A stretch of 64,000 nucleotides of DNA from Cupriavidus taiwanensis LMG 19424 (GCF_000069785.1 NC_010530.1:1110001-1174000); one strand, 5' to 3'; positions 5,654 to 14,704 are shown, counted from the stretch's first letter. Notes: generated by a model not told the origin, from the sequence alone. Translations and numbers: made by a program.

Positions 5654-6241
5654 ATGCATACCCCAACCGTACGCGAGCAACTGGTCGAACATGCGCTGGT
5701 GCTGATCCGCCGTCGGGGGTTCAACGGCTTCAGCTACCGCGACCTGGCCGAACTGGTCGGGGTCAAGACCTCGAGCATCCATTACTATTTTCCGTCCAAG
5801 GACGACCTGGTGCTCGAAGCGGTGCGCGAATACAGCGCGCGCAAGCGGGCAATGCTGCAGGCCATCGATACCAGCCTGCCGTGCGCAGAGCAGGCGCGGC
5901 AATATCTGGGGCCGCTGCGCGAAGGCGCCTGCACCGACCAGGCCTGCGTGGTGGGCGTGCTGTCGGCCGACGTGCTGTCGATGCCTGAAGCCGTGCGCGC
6001 CGCGATGCAGGACTTTATCCGCTTCAACGAGCAGTGGCTGGCGCGCCTGTTCGAACAGGCCGCAGCGCGGCGCGCGGCGCCGTATCCGATGCCGCCGCAG
6101 CAGTTGGCGCAGGTGGTGTTTGGCGCGTTGCAGAACGGCCTGATCAGTGCGCGGCTGTTCGGCACGCGGGAACGGATCGATGCGGCGGCGGCGCTGCTGG
6201 TCAGCGCCATGCCAGTGGAAGCGGCGCTAGCCGAAGCCTGA
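5654..6241 (+). CDS. TetR/AcrR-family transcriptional regulator, module copy 2
   Basis: A 195-residue paralogue of the regulator at 3863. The helix-turn-helix block GFNGFSYRDLAELVG and the following SSIHYYFP are identical to copy 1, but the ligand-binding part has diverged. Its cysteine pattern is reduced to ACTDQACVVG, lacking the CLCG pair and the later Cys of copy 1. The two repressors therefore probably share operators but sense differently (inference). AGGAG lies 8 bases before the ATG at 5654. No operator is visible directly upstream. The 3' end overlaps the convergent hydrolase gene by 15 bases. Confidence 0.88.
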   Translation: MHTPTVREQLVEHALVLIRRRGFNGFSYRDLAELVGVKTSSIHYYFPSKDDLVLEAVREYSARKRAMLQAIDTSLPCAEQARQYLGPLREGACTDQACVVGVLSADVLSMPEAVRAAMQDFIRFNEQWLARLFEQAAARRAAPYPMPPQQLAQVVFGALQNGLISARLFGTRERIDAAAALLVSAMPVEAALAEA

Positions 6242-6976
6242 TCCGGCGCGCGCGACCGCATCGCAGAGCCACTGCGGATCGTCGTGCGGCAGGTCATGGC
6301 CGGCCCAGTGATGCGTCAGCAAGGGCACGTCCCAGGCCTGCGCGATGCGCGCCGAGCAGGCCGGGCTGACCAGCCGGTCCGCCGCGCAGGCCAGCAGCAA
6401 TACCGGACAGCGCGGCCGGTCGACTGGGGCGCAGTAGCGCGCGGCGGCCAGCAGTTGCGCCAGCGCGGCCTGCCGGCTGACCGGTGCGTCGGCCGCGATG
6501 GACTGCCAATGCGCAAGGTCGCTCGCCAGCGAGTCGGTGCGCGCGCACGTGATGGCGTGGATGGTCCGCTCGCAGTAGGTGCGGTCATGCCAGCGCGGCG
6601 CCAGGCTTAGCAGCTTGCCCCAGTTGCGCGGCCGCAGGCGTTGCGCCGGCGTGCAGAAGGGCCGCATGCTGGTGTTGACCAGCACCAGGCCGCCGACTTC
6701 TTCCGGATACGCGCTCGCCCATTCGGTCGCGGCCATGGCCCCGAGCGACATGGCCAGCACGCGGTACGGTCCCGTCACGCCGGCGGCCGTCAGCTGGCGC
6801 CGCACCGCCGTTACCATGCCACTCACGTGCCACGGTGCCGGCTGCGCCGACAACGCGCCGTTGCCCGGCAGGTCGGGCAACAGCGGGCGTCCCAGCCCGG
6901 CTGCCTCCCATTGCGCGGGCAGCGTTCCCCAGTGGCGCGATTCGCGCGTCAGTCCCCGCAAGAACACCCATCTCAT
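6227..6976 (-). CDS. alpha/beta-fold hydrolase
   Basis: A 249-residue hydrolase starting MRWVFLRGLTRESRHWG. The first strand and oxyanion segment are followed by LPDLPGNG, the nucleophile elbow is AMSLGAM in which Ser sits in a M-S-L-G context, a late strand carries CAADRLVSP with the acidic residue, and HWAGHDLPHDDP supplies the His. This is the BioH/lactonase-like layout. The ATG overlaps the TGA of the upstream carboxypeptidase gene (ATGA), so the two are translationally coupled. Substrate unknown. Confidence 0.82.
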   Translation of the reverse strand: MRWVFLRGLTRESRHWGTLPAQWEAAGLGRPLLPDLPGNGALSAQPAPWHVSGMVTAVRRQLTAAGVTGPYRVLAMSLGAMAATEWASAYPEEVGGLVLVNTSMRPFCTPAQRLRPRNWGKLLSLAPRWHDRTYCERTIHAITCARTDSLASDLAHWQSIAADAPVSRQAALAQLLAAARYCAPVDRPRCPVLLLACAADRLVSPACSARIAQAWDVPLLTHHWAGHDLPHDDPQWLCDAVARAGSGFG

Positions 6977-7992
6977 GGCGGCTCCGTGTGCCAGTGCGCG
7001 CGTGCCTGTTGCAGCAGTTCGTCGCGCTGCGCGCCGCGCGGCAGCCAGCGCTCCGGCGCAAAGGCGATGCGGCCGAGAAAGTCGAACAGGCTGACGTGCC
7101 GGCGCAGCACGCGCGCGGTGCGGTGCGCCTTGATCGGGTTGAAGATGCCCTCGCGCGAGAACAGCTGGCGCGGGTTTTTCTTGATCCACAGCCAGGAGCC
7201 CAGCTCCAGCGTCATCGGCAGGAACAGGTTGCCGCGTGGGGCCAGGTCATAGGCATGGTCCCACAGGTCGCCGTGCAGCAGGTACTGGTGGCTCTGCGGT
7301 TCGAAGGTATAGCCATGATGCGGATGGGCCTGCTCGAACAGCGTCTTGAGCAGGTACATCTCGGCCAGGTGCGGCATCGGCCGGCGCGTGCGCGCGTACG
7401 GGAACCAGATGCTGTCGCGCCAGCCGTAGCCGGAATGGCAGTCCACCGCAAAGCTGAGCGGGCGCGGCAGCAGTTCCTGCCGCACCACGCGCAGCAGGGC
7501 GCTGCTTTCGGCCTCCATCGGCGCGCCGGCGGCGCCGCGGTACCACGGCAGCCAGGCGCCGATGCGCTGCCCGCCGGCCAGGAAGGGCACGCGCGCGTCG
7601 GCATCCTGCGGGCCGTTGCGCATCAGGTCGACGCCGTTGGGGTTGGCGCGCGTACCGGCCCACATGCCGCCGGGGTTGACGATGGGCATGAACACCAGCC
7701 GCACCGACTGCAGCTCGCGGTGCAGCAGTTCATCCCAGGCGAGGCGGGACAGCACCGAGCGCAGGTAATCCAGCACCAGCTGCGTGCCGATGCGCTCCAG
7801 CCCGTGGATGCCGCCGAAGATGCCGATGGCCGGCGCGCCCGGATCGCGGCTGCCGAGCGTGGCGACATGCAGGCCAAAGCGGTGGCTCTGCACGGTGGTC
7901 TCGCACACCACTTGCGTATCGAGCACGTGGCCGCCGGCATCCAGCAAGGTCAGCAACTGGTCGTATTCCGGGAAGTCTGCGCGCGGGTGCAT
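6973..7992 (-). CDS. M14-family zinc carboxypeptidase-like protein
   Basis: A 339-residue metallopeptidase-fold protein without signal peptide. Zinc ligands are His63 and Glu66 in GGIHGLE and His186 in VDCHSGYG. The substrate-carboxylate region is NPNGVDLMRN (residues 117-126), and the catalytic Glu is Glu263 in MTLELGS. The family includes carboxypeptidases and deacylases such as succinylglutamate desuccinylase and murein-peptide amidase, so the substrate may be a peptide or N-acyl amino acid. It is coupled by ATGA overlap to the hydrolase downstream, suggesting joint processing of one substrate class (inference). Confidence 0.82.
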   Translation of the reverse strand: MHPRADFPEYDQLLTLLDAGGHVLDTQVVCETTVQSHRFGLHVATLGSRDPGAPAIGIFGGIHGLERIGTQLVLDYLRSVLSRLAWDELLHRELQSVRLVFMPIVNPGGMWAGTRANPNGVDLMRNGPQDADARVPFLAGGQRIGAWLPWYRGAAGAPMEAESSALLRVVRQELLPRPLSFAVDCHSGYGWRDSIWFPYARTRRPMPHLAEMYLLKTLFEQAHPHHGYTFEPQSHQYLLHGDLWDHAYDLAPRGNLFLPMTLELGSWLWIKKNPRQLFSREGIFNPIKAHRTARVLRRHVSLFDFLGRIAFAPERWLPRGAQRDELLQQARAHWHTEPP

Positions 7993-8152
7993 GGGTCAGC
8001 CTGCCGGCACGCCTGCTGCTGCTTGCATGGCTGGCCAGCCGCCCGCAACGGCCACGTCAGGGATGAAGCGGCAACCAGCAGTCATGAGATTGAATCGGAC
8101 GAGGCGTGGTGAAGCAGGCATCCAAGGGGGCTCTGATGACGGAACCGCCGGA

Positions 8153-9046
8153 TCAGGCAGCGTGGGCGGTGAGGGCCGGCTCGTCCAGCGCCACGCAATC
8201 CAGGAAGGCGCCGACCAGCCGCGTTTGCCGCCGGCTCTGCAGGCAGTATAGGTATTCGTGCAAGACCGGCGCGCCCGAGGCAAACGGCACCACGCGCAGC
8301 AGCGGGTCGCGCGGCACCTCGCCCAGCGGCACCACGCTGGCGCCCAGGCCCTGGCGGATCGCCTCGTAGATGGCCTCGCGGCTGCCGATCACGGTGTGCG
8401 GCGGCAGCTCGAGCCCGCATGCGGCCAGCGCGGTCTCGGTGGTCTTGCGCGTCATCGAACCGTGCTCGCGCACCAGCAGGTGGCAGCCGCGCAATTGCGG
8501 CAGGTCGATTTGCGCAAGCCGTGCCAGCGCATGGCCGGGATGGACCACCAGCACCATCGGGTCGGTCGCGAGCCGGACGCGGGCCAGGCGGTCATCGTCC
8601 ACCGGATGCGACGACACCGCCGCGTCGATGCGGTACTCGAACAGCGCTTCGAGCATTTGCTGCGAGTTGCCGATATCCAGGCTCACGTCGATCGCCGGGT
8701 AGCGCTGGCGGAACGCCGCCACCGCGCGCAGGATGTAATACGGCCCGGTGGCGCCGATGCGCAGGTTGCCGAAGCGCAGGTTGCCCGCGTTGCGCAGCAG
8801 GTAGTCGGCATTGCCTTCCTGCTGCATCAGCTGCTCGACCACCGGCATCAGCGCCACGCCGACGTCGCTCAGGTCGACGCGGCTGGCGCGGCGATGGAAC
8901 AGCTCCACGCCGTAGGTTTCCTCCAGCTGGCGGATGCGTCCGGTGACTGTGGGCTGGCTGACGCGCAGCTGCCGGGCCGCCATGGTGATGCTGCCCTGGC
9001 GCGCCACTTCGAAAAAGGTCATCAGCAGGTCGCCTAGCATGGTCAT
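8153..9046 (-). CDS. LysR-family transcriptional regulator
   Basis: A 297-residue LysR protein. Residues about 4-62 form the winged helix-turn-helix with SITMAARQLRVSQPTVTGRI. The effector-binding domain (about 90-290) follows the periplasmic-binding fold, with LRFGNLRIGATGP at its first strand. It reads away from its upstream neighbour, the phospholipase C gene, with its own start about 150 bases from that gene's end on the same strand. Its target cannot be deduced; the carboxypeptidase-hydrolase pair downstream is one candidate. Confidence 0.88.
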   Translation of the reverse strand: MTMLGDLLMTFFEVARQGSITMAARQLRVSQPTVTGRIRQLEETYGVELFHRRASRVDLSDVGVALMPVVEQLMQQEGNADYLLRNAGNLRFGNLRIGATGPYYILRAVAAFRQRYPAIDVSLDIGNSQQMLEALFEYRIDAAVSSHPVDDDRLARVRLATDPMVLVVHPGHALARLAQIDLPQLRGCHLLVREHGSMTRKTTETALAACGLELPPHTVIGSREAIYEAIRQGLGASVVPLGEVPRDPLLRVVPFASGAPVLHEYLYCLQSRRQTRLVGAFLDCVALDEPALTAHAA

Positions 9047-9195
9047 CCGCGCGGAGTTGGGGGAAGGGTCCGGACCAGGCCGGACGACCGCGCAGTCTAG
9101 CGGGCCAATATGACAAAACGGCTACGCCCGCCCGGGCCCGGTCCGCATGGGACCGGCCGGGGCGGGACTGGCGTAGCGGCCAGGCCGCGTCGGCG

Positions 9196-11352
9196 TCAGC
9201 CGGCCGCGCCCATCGCCGGGTCGGACACGCCATCCTTGCCGGTTTCGATGCGCCCGGCAAAGCGGCGCGTAAAGCCGCCTTGCGCGGTGGTGACGGTGAA
9301 GTCGTACCAGTTGCCCTGGCGCGCCACCGGCCAGTGCTGCTGCAGCTGCATGCCGGCGGGCACCTCGTAGGTCCACGGGCCGTCGGTGCGGTAGGCGTTG
9401 GCCTGGACGGTGAATGTGCAGGGCGCGCTGCCGGTATTGATCATGTCCACGTACACCGCGGCGTTGGCGATGTCATAGCAGACCCGGATCTCGGGCGCGC
9501 TGGCCCCGGCCGCGGCCACCGCCGCCACGTCGCCGCGGAAGGCGCGGTGGAAGCCGTTCGGGCCCAGCACCCACAGGTCGTACTTGCCGCCGTCGGTGGC
9601 AAAGACGTCCCAGCTGCCATGCAGGGCCTTGCCCGGCTCGACCATATAGCGGCGCGGCACGCGGTCCAGGTGCAGGCGGTCGTAGACATGGAACACCGCC
9701 GCCGCCGTGCCGGTATTGCTGAACAGCAGCCACACCGCGCGCTGGTCGCGGGCGTCTTCGCGCGCGCTGACGTGCAGTTCATAGGGCAGGGCGCGCGACG
9801 GGCGCGTGCCGGGGTCCTGCTGCGGCATCTGCTGGCTGCCGGCCGGGGGCAGCGGCACCTGCGGCAGCACGCCCTGCGCGGTGCGGATGGCGTCGGCGCT
9901 GGCCTTGTCGCGGCTGGGCAGCTGCGGCAGCGGGTTGGTGTTGGGGCTGACGAAGTTGAAGGCCGAGGTCAGGTCGCCCGCCACCGCGCGGCGGTAGCCG
10001 CTGATATTGGGTTCCGCCACGCCGAAGCGGGCTTCCAGGAAACGCAGCACCGAGGTGTGGTCGAACACCTGCGAGTTGACCCAGCCGCCGCGGCTCCAGG
10101 GCGAGACCACGTACATCGGCACGCGCGGGCCGGGGCCGTAAGGACGCTTGTCGACGTGGTATTCCGGCTTGATCTGTTCCGGCTCGAGCGTGGTGGCGCC
10201 GGCCAGCGTGTCGCCGTCATAGGCCGGGGCGCAGGGCGGCGGCAGGTGGTCGAAATAGCCGTCGTTCTCGTCGAAGTTGATCAGCAGCACGGTCTTGCTC
10301 CAGACCGCGGGATTGGCGGTCAGCGCATCGAGCACCTCCTGCGTGTACCAGGCGCCCTGCACCGGGCTGGACGGCCCGGGGTGCTCCGAGTACGTGGCCG
10401 GCGCCACGATCCACGACACCTGCGGCAGCTTGCCCGCGGCGATATCGTCGCGCAGCGCCTGCAGGAAGCCGCCGTCGGGCATGGTGTTGGCGACGCCCTT
10501 GAGCAGCGGGCTGACCGCGTCGTCGGCGCTGGTGTACGGCGGATAGGGGCTGCCGTTGGCCTGGTTGCCGCGCGCGGCATTGGCGTCGCGGTATTGTTTG
10601 AAACCCGCGAGCGGGTTGTCGGTGAAGTTGTCCGGCATGTTCTGGTAGACCTTCCAGCTCACGCCGGCGATTTCCAGGCGTTCCGGGTAGGTCTTCCAGG
10701 TATAGGGCGTATTGGAGCCCGTGAACGAGTCGCCGCTGTTGTCGATCACCGGGCCGCCTTGGGCGCCGCCCGGATCGTTGGTGCCGGTCCAGTGGAACAG
10801 CCGGTTCGGGTTGGTGCCGCCATGGAAGCTGCAGTGATAGGCGTCGCACAGCGTGAAGGCATTGGCCAGCGCAACCTGGAAATCCAGTTCGGCCTCGGTG
10901 TAGAAGCCCATCGACTGGGTCTGCTTGTAGGTGGGCCACTTGTTCATGCGGCCCAGGTCCCAGGCGTTCTGCGCGTCCGGATACGAGTGCGGGGTGCCGC
11001 TGACGCGCTGCGCATTGCCGGCGCTGCTGTCCAGGTGGTAGGGCAGCACGGTGCGGGTGGTGCTGCCGTTGGTATAGGTCTGCTGCCAGACGTTCAGTCC
11101 GCCCGCCAGCGGGATCGGGAAGCGGTCGCCAAAGCCGCGCACGCCGCGCAGGGTGCCGAAGTAATTGTCGAACGAGCGGTTTTCCTGCATCAGGATGACC
11201 ACGTGCTCGACGTCGCGGATGGTGCCGGTGGCGTTGTTGGCAGGGATCGCCAGCGCGCGGCGGATCGACGGCGGGAAGGCCGCCAGCGCAGCGGTGGCGG
11301 CGGCGCTGCCGCCGGCGAGCTTGAGGAAGTTGCGTCTGCTTTGGGGATTCAT
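9196..11352 (-). CDS. plcN: phosphocholine-specific phospholipase C, Tat-exported
   Basis: A 718-residue enzyme that hydrolyses phosphatidylcholine-type lipids to diacylglycerol and phosphocholine outside the cytoplasm. The N-terminus has a twin-arginine signal (SRRNFLKLAGG). The catalytic domain of the phosphoesterase/acid-phosphatase-like family begins with VEHVVILMQENRSFDNYFG and includes HCSFHGGTNPNR, NFDENDGYFDH and GPGPRVPMYVVSPWSRGG. The C-terminus contains two repeated beta domains (about 510-690) found in this family. Length fits the bacterial non-haemolytic and haemolytic enzymes (about 690-730). The two lipoprotein genes upstream suggest a phosphorus-scavenging unit. The exact headgroup preference is not visible. 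Confidence 0.93.
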   Translation of the reverse strand: MNPQSRRNFLKLAGGSAAATAALAAFPPSIRRALAIPANNATGTIRDVEHVVILMQENRSFDNYFGTLRGVRGFGDRFPIPLAGGLNVWQQTYTNGSTTRTVLPYHLDSSAGNAQRVSGTPHSYPDAQNAWDLGRMNKWPTYKQTQSMGFYTEAELDFQVALANAFTLCDAYHCSFHGGTNPNRLFHWTGTNDPGGAQGGPVIDNSGDSFTGSNTPYTWKTYPERLEIAGVSWKVYQNMPDNFTDNPLAGFKQYRDANAARGNQANGSPYPPYTSADDAVSPLLKGVANTMPDGGFLQALRDDIAAGKLPQVSWIVAPATYSEHPGPSSPVQGAWYTQEVLDALTANPAVWSKTVLLINFDENDGYFDHLPPPCAPAYDGDTLAGATTLEPEQIKPEYHVDKRPYGPGPRVPMYVVSPWSRGGWVNSQVFDHTSVLRFLEARFGVAEPNISGYRRAVAGDLTSAFNFVSPNTNPLPQLPSRDKASADAIRTAQGVLPQVPLPPAGSQQMPQQDPGTRPSRALPYELHVSAREDARDQRAVWLLFSNTGTAAAVFHVYDRLHLDRVPRRYMVEPGKALHGSWDVFATDGGKYDLWVLGPNGFHRAFRGDVAAVAAAGASAPEIRVCYDIANAAVYVDMINTGSAPCTFTVQANAYRTDGPWTYEVPAGMQLQQHWPVARQGNWYDFTVTTAQGGFTRRFAGRIETGKDGVSDPAMGAAG

Positions 11353-11402
11353 GGGATTCGGTACCGGATGGTTGCGGGGAGGGTAGACAGGCCAGGCCGG
11401 GT

Positions 11403-11636
11403 TCAGGGCGCGCAGCGCAGCTGCGGCTTGACGGCCGGAGTCTCGCCAGGCCGGTCGCTGCCGTTCCCCTGGCCGGGGTTGCCGCCGGTGCCGGGAACGC
11501 CGGGCGTGATCGGCGCCGCGGCCGGCGTGCCGCTGGCGCCCTCGCCGGAGTCGCCGCCGCAGCCGGCCAGGGCCGCGCTCAGCAGCAAGGCGGCCAGCCA
11601 GTGCGGCCGGGCCAGGGTGGAGGGTCGAAAGGTCAT
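11403..11636 (-). CDS. small Gly/Pro-rich lipoprotein, 77 aa
   Basis: The product starts MTFRPSTLARPHWLAALLLS and has a lipobox LAGC, giving a mature lipoprotein of roughly 50 residues. The mature part is low-complexity (Gly, Pro, Ala, Ser) with a final Cys in LRCAP. It lies 50 bases upstream of the phospholipase C gene and about 100 bases downstream of the phosphodiesterase-like lipoprotein gene, on the same strand. No family recognised; its role may be accessory to those two exported proteins. Confidence 0.65.
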   Translation of the reverse strand: MTFRPSTLARPHWLAALLLSAALAGCGGDSGEGASGTPAAAPITPGVPGTGGNPGQGNGSDRPGETPAVKPQLRCAP

Positions 11637-11734
11637 GGTGTCAATCTCCTGCAGGGGGATCGGGGTGCGGGGAGGGTGAAGGCCGGCCGGCACCCGTTCC
11701 CTGGGGAAACGGGTGCGCCGCCGGATTCCGGGAT

Positions 11735-13801
11735 TCAGGGATTCAGCGTCGACAGCGGCTGGCGTGCGCCGGTGATGGTCTTGAGCTCGTCGAGCGTCAG
11801 CACGCGCGTCCACATCGCCAGGTCGTTCAGCCCCATCACGCCCTTGAGCGCGCCCGGGTTGTTGCCGACGTAGTTGTGGGTGGCATCGTCGTTGACGCCC
11901 CAGCCGGTGCCGAGGCCTACCAGCTTGGTCACGTCGGTGTTGGCGATCGCCTTGTTCTCGGTCTTCTGCAGGCCGAGCACGGGGTCGATGACGTAGGCGC
12001 TGAAGCGCTTCGCCGCCGCATCGACCGACAGTGCCAGGTAGGCCCACTGGTTGGCCGACACCTTCATGCCGTTGATGTCGTCGCGCTTGCCGCTGCCGCT
12101 GCCCAGGTTGAAGCGGATCTCGCAGCTGCCGAACAGGGCGATGGCGATGCCGGCATTGCCGCCCGAGATGTAGTTCTTGTTCGACAGGATGGGCTCGCCG
12201 GTGCCGTTGCCCTGGGTGCAGTCGGTGCGGAACCAGAGGCCGATGGTGAACTGCGGGCTTTGCGCGATATCGGCCGCGTTGTACTTCAGCAGGTAGCTGT
12301 CGATGCGCGAGTCCAGCTGCAGCGACTGGCCGCCGAAGTTGTCGGCCGCGAGCGTGCCGCCGTCGACGCTTGCGACCCAGGGGCCCAGCGTGGCCGCGTT
12401 CTTCGCGTCGGCGAACGGCTTGCTGTCCAGGCTGAAATACGACGCCAGGCCAGTGAGCAGCGACGGCATCAGCGTCACAGGTTTGACGTAGTGGATCTGC
12501 GCCAGGTACGACACCGGCACGTCGTTGCGCACCAGCGTGTAGTTGAACTGGTACAGGCCCGTGGGCATGTCGAAGGCCTTGTCGGTGAAGGTCCGCACCT
12601 CGGGTCCCAGCGCGGCGATCTGTACGCCGTCGCGCAGCACGCGCGTGACGCCGTAAGCCGGGCTCGGGTTCTGCCAGGTCAGCGTAATGGCATCGTTGTA
12701 CTGGCTGATGCTGGCGCCGATGGCACGCACGCCGGCGGTGGCGGTGGTCAGCGCGGAGCCGTCCAGGCGCGTTGCGGCGGGGTCGAGCGCGACGCCGGCG
12801 TGTGCCAGCACGGTCGGGACGATATCGGCCTCGGTCGGCAGCGCGGACAGGTCCGCCGGGGTGTCGGGGGCCGCGGCGCCGGTCCTGGCCAGCGCGCTAT
12901 TCAGCGTCTTGTTGGTGGCGAGGAACGCGGTGCGGTTCTCCACCGTCGGCACCGTGGTGGTGGCGCCGGTGGCATCCAGGCCGTGGCTGGTGGTGACCAG
13001 CACCAGCCAGTCCTCGCCCGGCTGCGCCTGGCGGCGCGCGGCCACGGCGGCCAGCAGTTCGCCCAGCGCCTGGTCGGTCTCGCCGAGCGCGGCGGCATAG
13101 GCGCCGTTGCCGAAGCCGCCGGCCTGCGCGGCCTGCGCCGGGGCGCTGTACTGCGCGAACACCACGCCATAGCCTGACTGCACCTGGCGCACGGCATTCT
13201 GCGTGACGCAGCGGTCGACGCCCGCGCAATCGACCAGCGTATCGAGGACGCCCGCGTCCTGGTCCGTCTTGAGCAGGCCGGGCAGTGCCGGCGCACTGAC
13301 CGCGGCGCCTTGCTGCAGCCCGGGTTTGGCAGCCGTGCGCAGGTAGTGGAACACGGTCGGCGCGCGCAGCGCGGTGCTGCCGGTGTCGTCGTCGATGCCA
13401 TGGCGGTTGGCCCACGCGCCGGTCAGCACCGTGGCCCAGCTGGGCGCATCGAGCGGGGGCTGGGCGGTGATGGTGCCCGGCATGCCGCCGGTGGCGGTCG
13501 GCACCAGGTTCAGGCTGGCCAGGTTGGGCAGCTCGCGCCGCAATACCGCGCCTTGCACCTGCGCATACGTGGCGCCGTCGACGCCGACCAGCAGCACGCG
13601 CGCGCCGCTGGCGCGATCAGGCTCCGGAGCGGGCTTGCTGGTGTCGGTATCGTTGGGCGCGCCGGACGTCGCGCTGCCGTCGCCGCCGCAGCCTGCCAGC
13701 GTCGCGGCCAGCATGACTGCGACGGTGCCGGCCAGCGCACGCGCTCGCGCCGTCCCCGACAACCAGCCTGCCAGCCGGCCCGGTGCAAGGTTCCCTGCCA
13801 T
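11735..13801 (-). CDS. alkaline-phosphatase-superfamily phosphodiesterase-like lipoprotein with LamG-like C-terminus
   Basis: A 688-residue exported protein. Residues about 22-39 are a lipoprotein signal with lipobox LAGC. The next 300 residues resemble type I phosphodiesterase/nucleotide pyrophosphatases: a metal-binding Asp in LLVGVDGATY, a Thr nucleophile candidate in DAPSWATVLTG, then ANRHGIDDD, and a late metal-ligand segment TTSHGLD. A fibronectin-like stretch (about 360-430) leads to a C-terminal LamG/concanavalin-like domain (about 450-680) with IGLWFRTD. The combination suggests a surface enzyme that binds a glycan or polymer. Substrate unknown. It heads a three-gene run with the small lipoprotein and phospholipase C. 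Confidence 0.78.
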   Translation of the reverse strand: MAGNLAPGRLAGWLSGTARARALAGTVAVMLAATLAGCGGDGSATSGAPNDTDTSKPAPEPDRASGARVLLVGVDGATYAQVQGAVLRRELPNLASLNLVPTATGGMPGTITAQPPLDAPSWATVLTGAWANRHGIDDDTGSTALRAPTVFHYLRTAAKPGLQQGAAVSAPALPGLLKTDQDAGVLDTLVDCAGVDRCVTQNAVRQVQSGYGVVFAQYSAPAQAAQAGGFGNGAYAAALGETDQALGELLAAVAARRQAQPGEDWLVLVTTSHGLDATGATTTVPTVENRTAFLATNKTLNSALARTGAAAPDTPADLSALPTEADIVPTVLAHAGVALDPAATRLDGSALTTATAGVRAIGASISQYNDAITLTWQNPSPAYGVTRVLRDGVQIAALGPEVRTFTDKAFDMPTGLYQFNYTLVRNDVPVSYLAQIHYVKPVTLMPSLLTGLASYFSLDSKPFADAKNAATLGPWVASVDGGTLAADNFGGQSLQLDSRIDSYLLKYNAADIAQSPQFTIGLWFRTDCTQGNGTGEPILSNKNYISGGNAGIAIALFGSCEIRFNLGSGSGKRDDINGMKVSANQWAYLALSVDAAAKRFSAYVIDPVLGLQKTENKAIANTDVTKLVGLGTGWGVNDDATHNYVGNNPGALKGVMGLNDLAMWTRVLTLDELKTITGARQPLSTLNP

Positions 13802-13978
13802 CGTTCATTCCCCTGTTCATCTGCGTTGTTGTGCGCCGGCGGCAATGGCCGCGCGGCGGATTGCGTGTGCCGCAATGCGCTCGCAGAGTAAGAAACGGGG
13901 TTGTCACCGTGGTGACAGCGGGGCAAAGAATGCTGATGGGGGTATTCGGATTCTTGAGGCGGTCCTGGCGACCGAGGT

Positions 13979-14704
13979 CTAGGCCTGCGGTGCGCCGTCG
14001 GCTTCGCCGCCCACGCCAGCCTGCATCAACAGCACCGCGTCGCGCTTGTCCAGCAGGTGCTGGCGCAGGATCGCGGCCATGCGCTTGCCGTCGCGGGCTT
14101 CCAGTGCTGCCAGCATCTCTTCATGGTCGTGGATGGCGCTGTCCCACTTGGGCTTGCGGTAGTTGGAGCGAAAGCGCAGCGCCTGCAGCCGCCGGTTGAC
14201 TGACAGGTAGGTCTGGCGCAACGCCGCATTGCGTGCCGCCAGGTTGATGCGATCGTGGATCTGATGGTTCAGGCGGTAATAGCCGGGCAGGTCTTCGTGG
14301 GCGCGGCAGGCCAGCATTGCGTAGTGCAGGGCCTTGAGCTCGGCCAGTTCCACGGCGGTAATGCGCTCGCAAGCCAGTTCGCCGGAGAACGCCTCCAGGT
14401 TGCTCAACAGCTCGAACGTGTCCCGGATCTCGGTTGCGGACAGGCGCGCCACGCTGGCGCCGCGGTTGGGCGAGATCTCGACCAGGCCTTCGGCCGCCAG
14501 CACCTTCAGCGCTTCGCGCAGCGGCGTGCGCGAAATGCCCAGGGTCTCGGACAGCTCGCGCTCGTTCAGCTTGCGCCCCGGCTCCAATGCACCCTCGATG
14601 ATCAGCGTGCGCAGATGGTTCACCACAGTGTCGTGCAGGCGCTGGCGCTCCACCGGGGGGAGCTGGCGCGGCAGGTCAGGGTTGGAATTGGCTTGGCTTT
14701 GCAT
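13979..14704 (-). CDS. GntR-family (FCD subfamily) transcriptional regulator
   Basis: A 241-residue regulator. The winged helix-turn-helix at about 20-85 includes LNERELSETLGISRTPLREAL. The C-terminal FCD domain, all helical, contains the metal/ligand-binding His positions in HDRINLA and HDHEEML. It is transcribed divergently from the aminotransferase operon, the usual position for a local regulator of catabolic genes. Three copies of TTGMATTCAA lie between the two start codons, one covering its own ATG, so autorepression plus control of the operon is likely. Confidence 0.88.
   Translation of the reverse strand: MQSQANSNPDLPRQLPPVERQRLHDTVVNHLRTLIIEGALEPGRKLNERELSETLGISRTPLREALKVLAAEGLVEISPNRGASVARLSATEIRDTFELLSNLEAFSGELACERITAVELAELKALHYAMLACRAHEDLPGYYRLNHQIHDRINLAARNAALRQTYLSVNRRLQALRFRSNYRKPKWDSAIHDHEEMLAALEARDGKRMAAILRQHLLDKRDAVLLMQAGVGGEADGAPQA

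Noticed and set aside
9280..11679. A 799-codon plus-strand frame opposite phospholipase C
   Set aside because: Shadow of the opposite-strand gene; Arg/Gly/His-rich, no start signal or motif.
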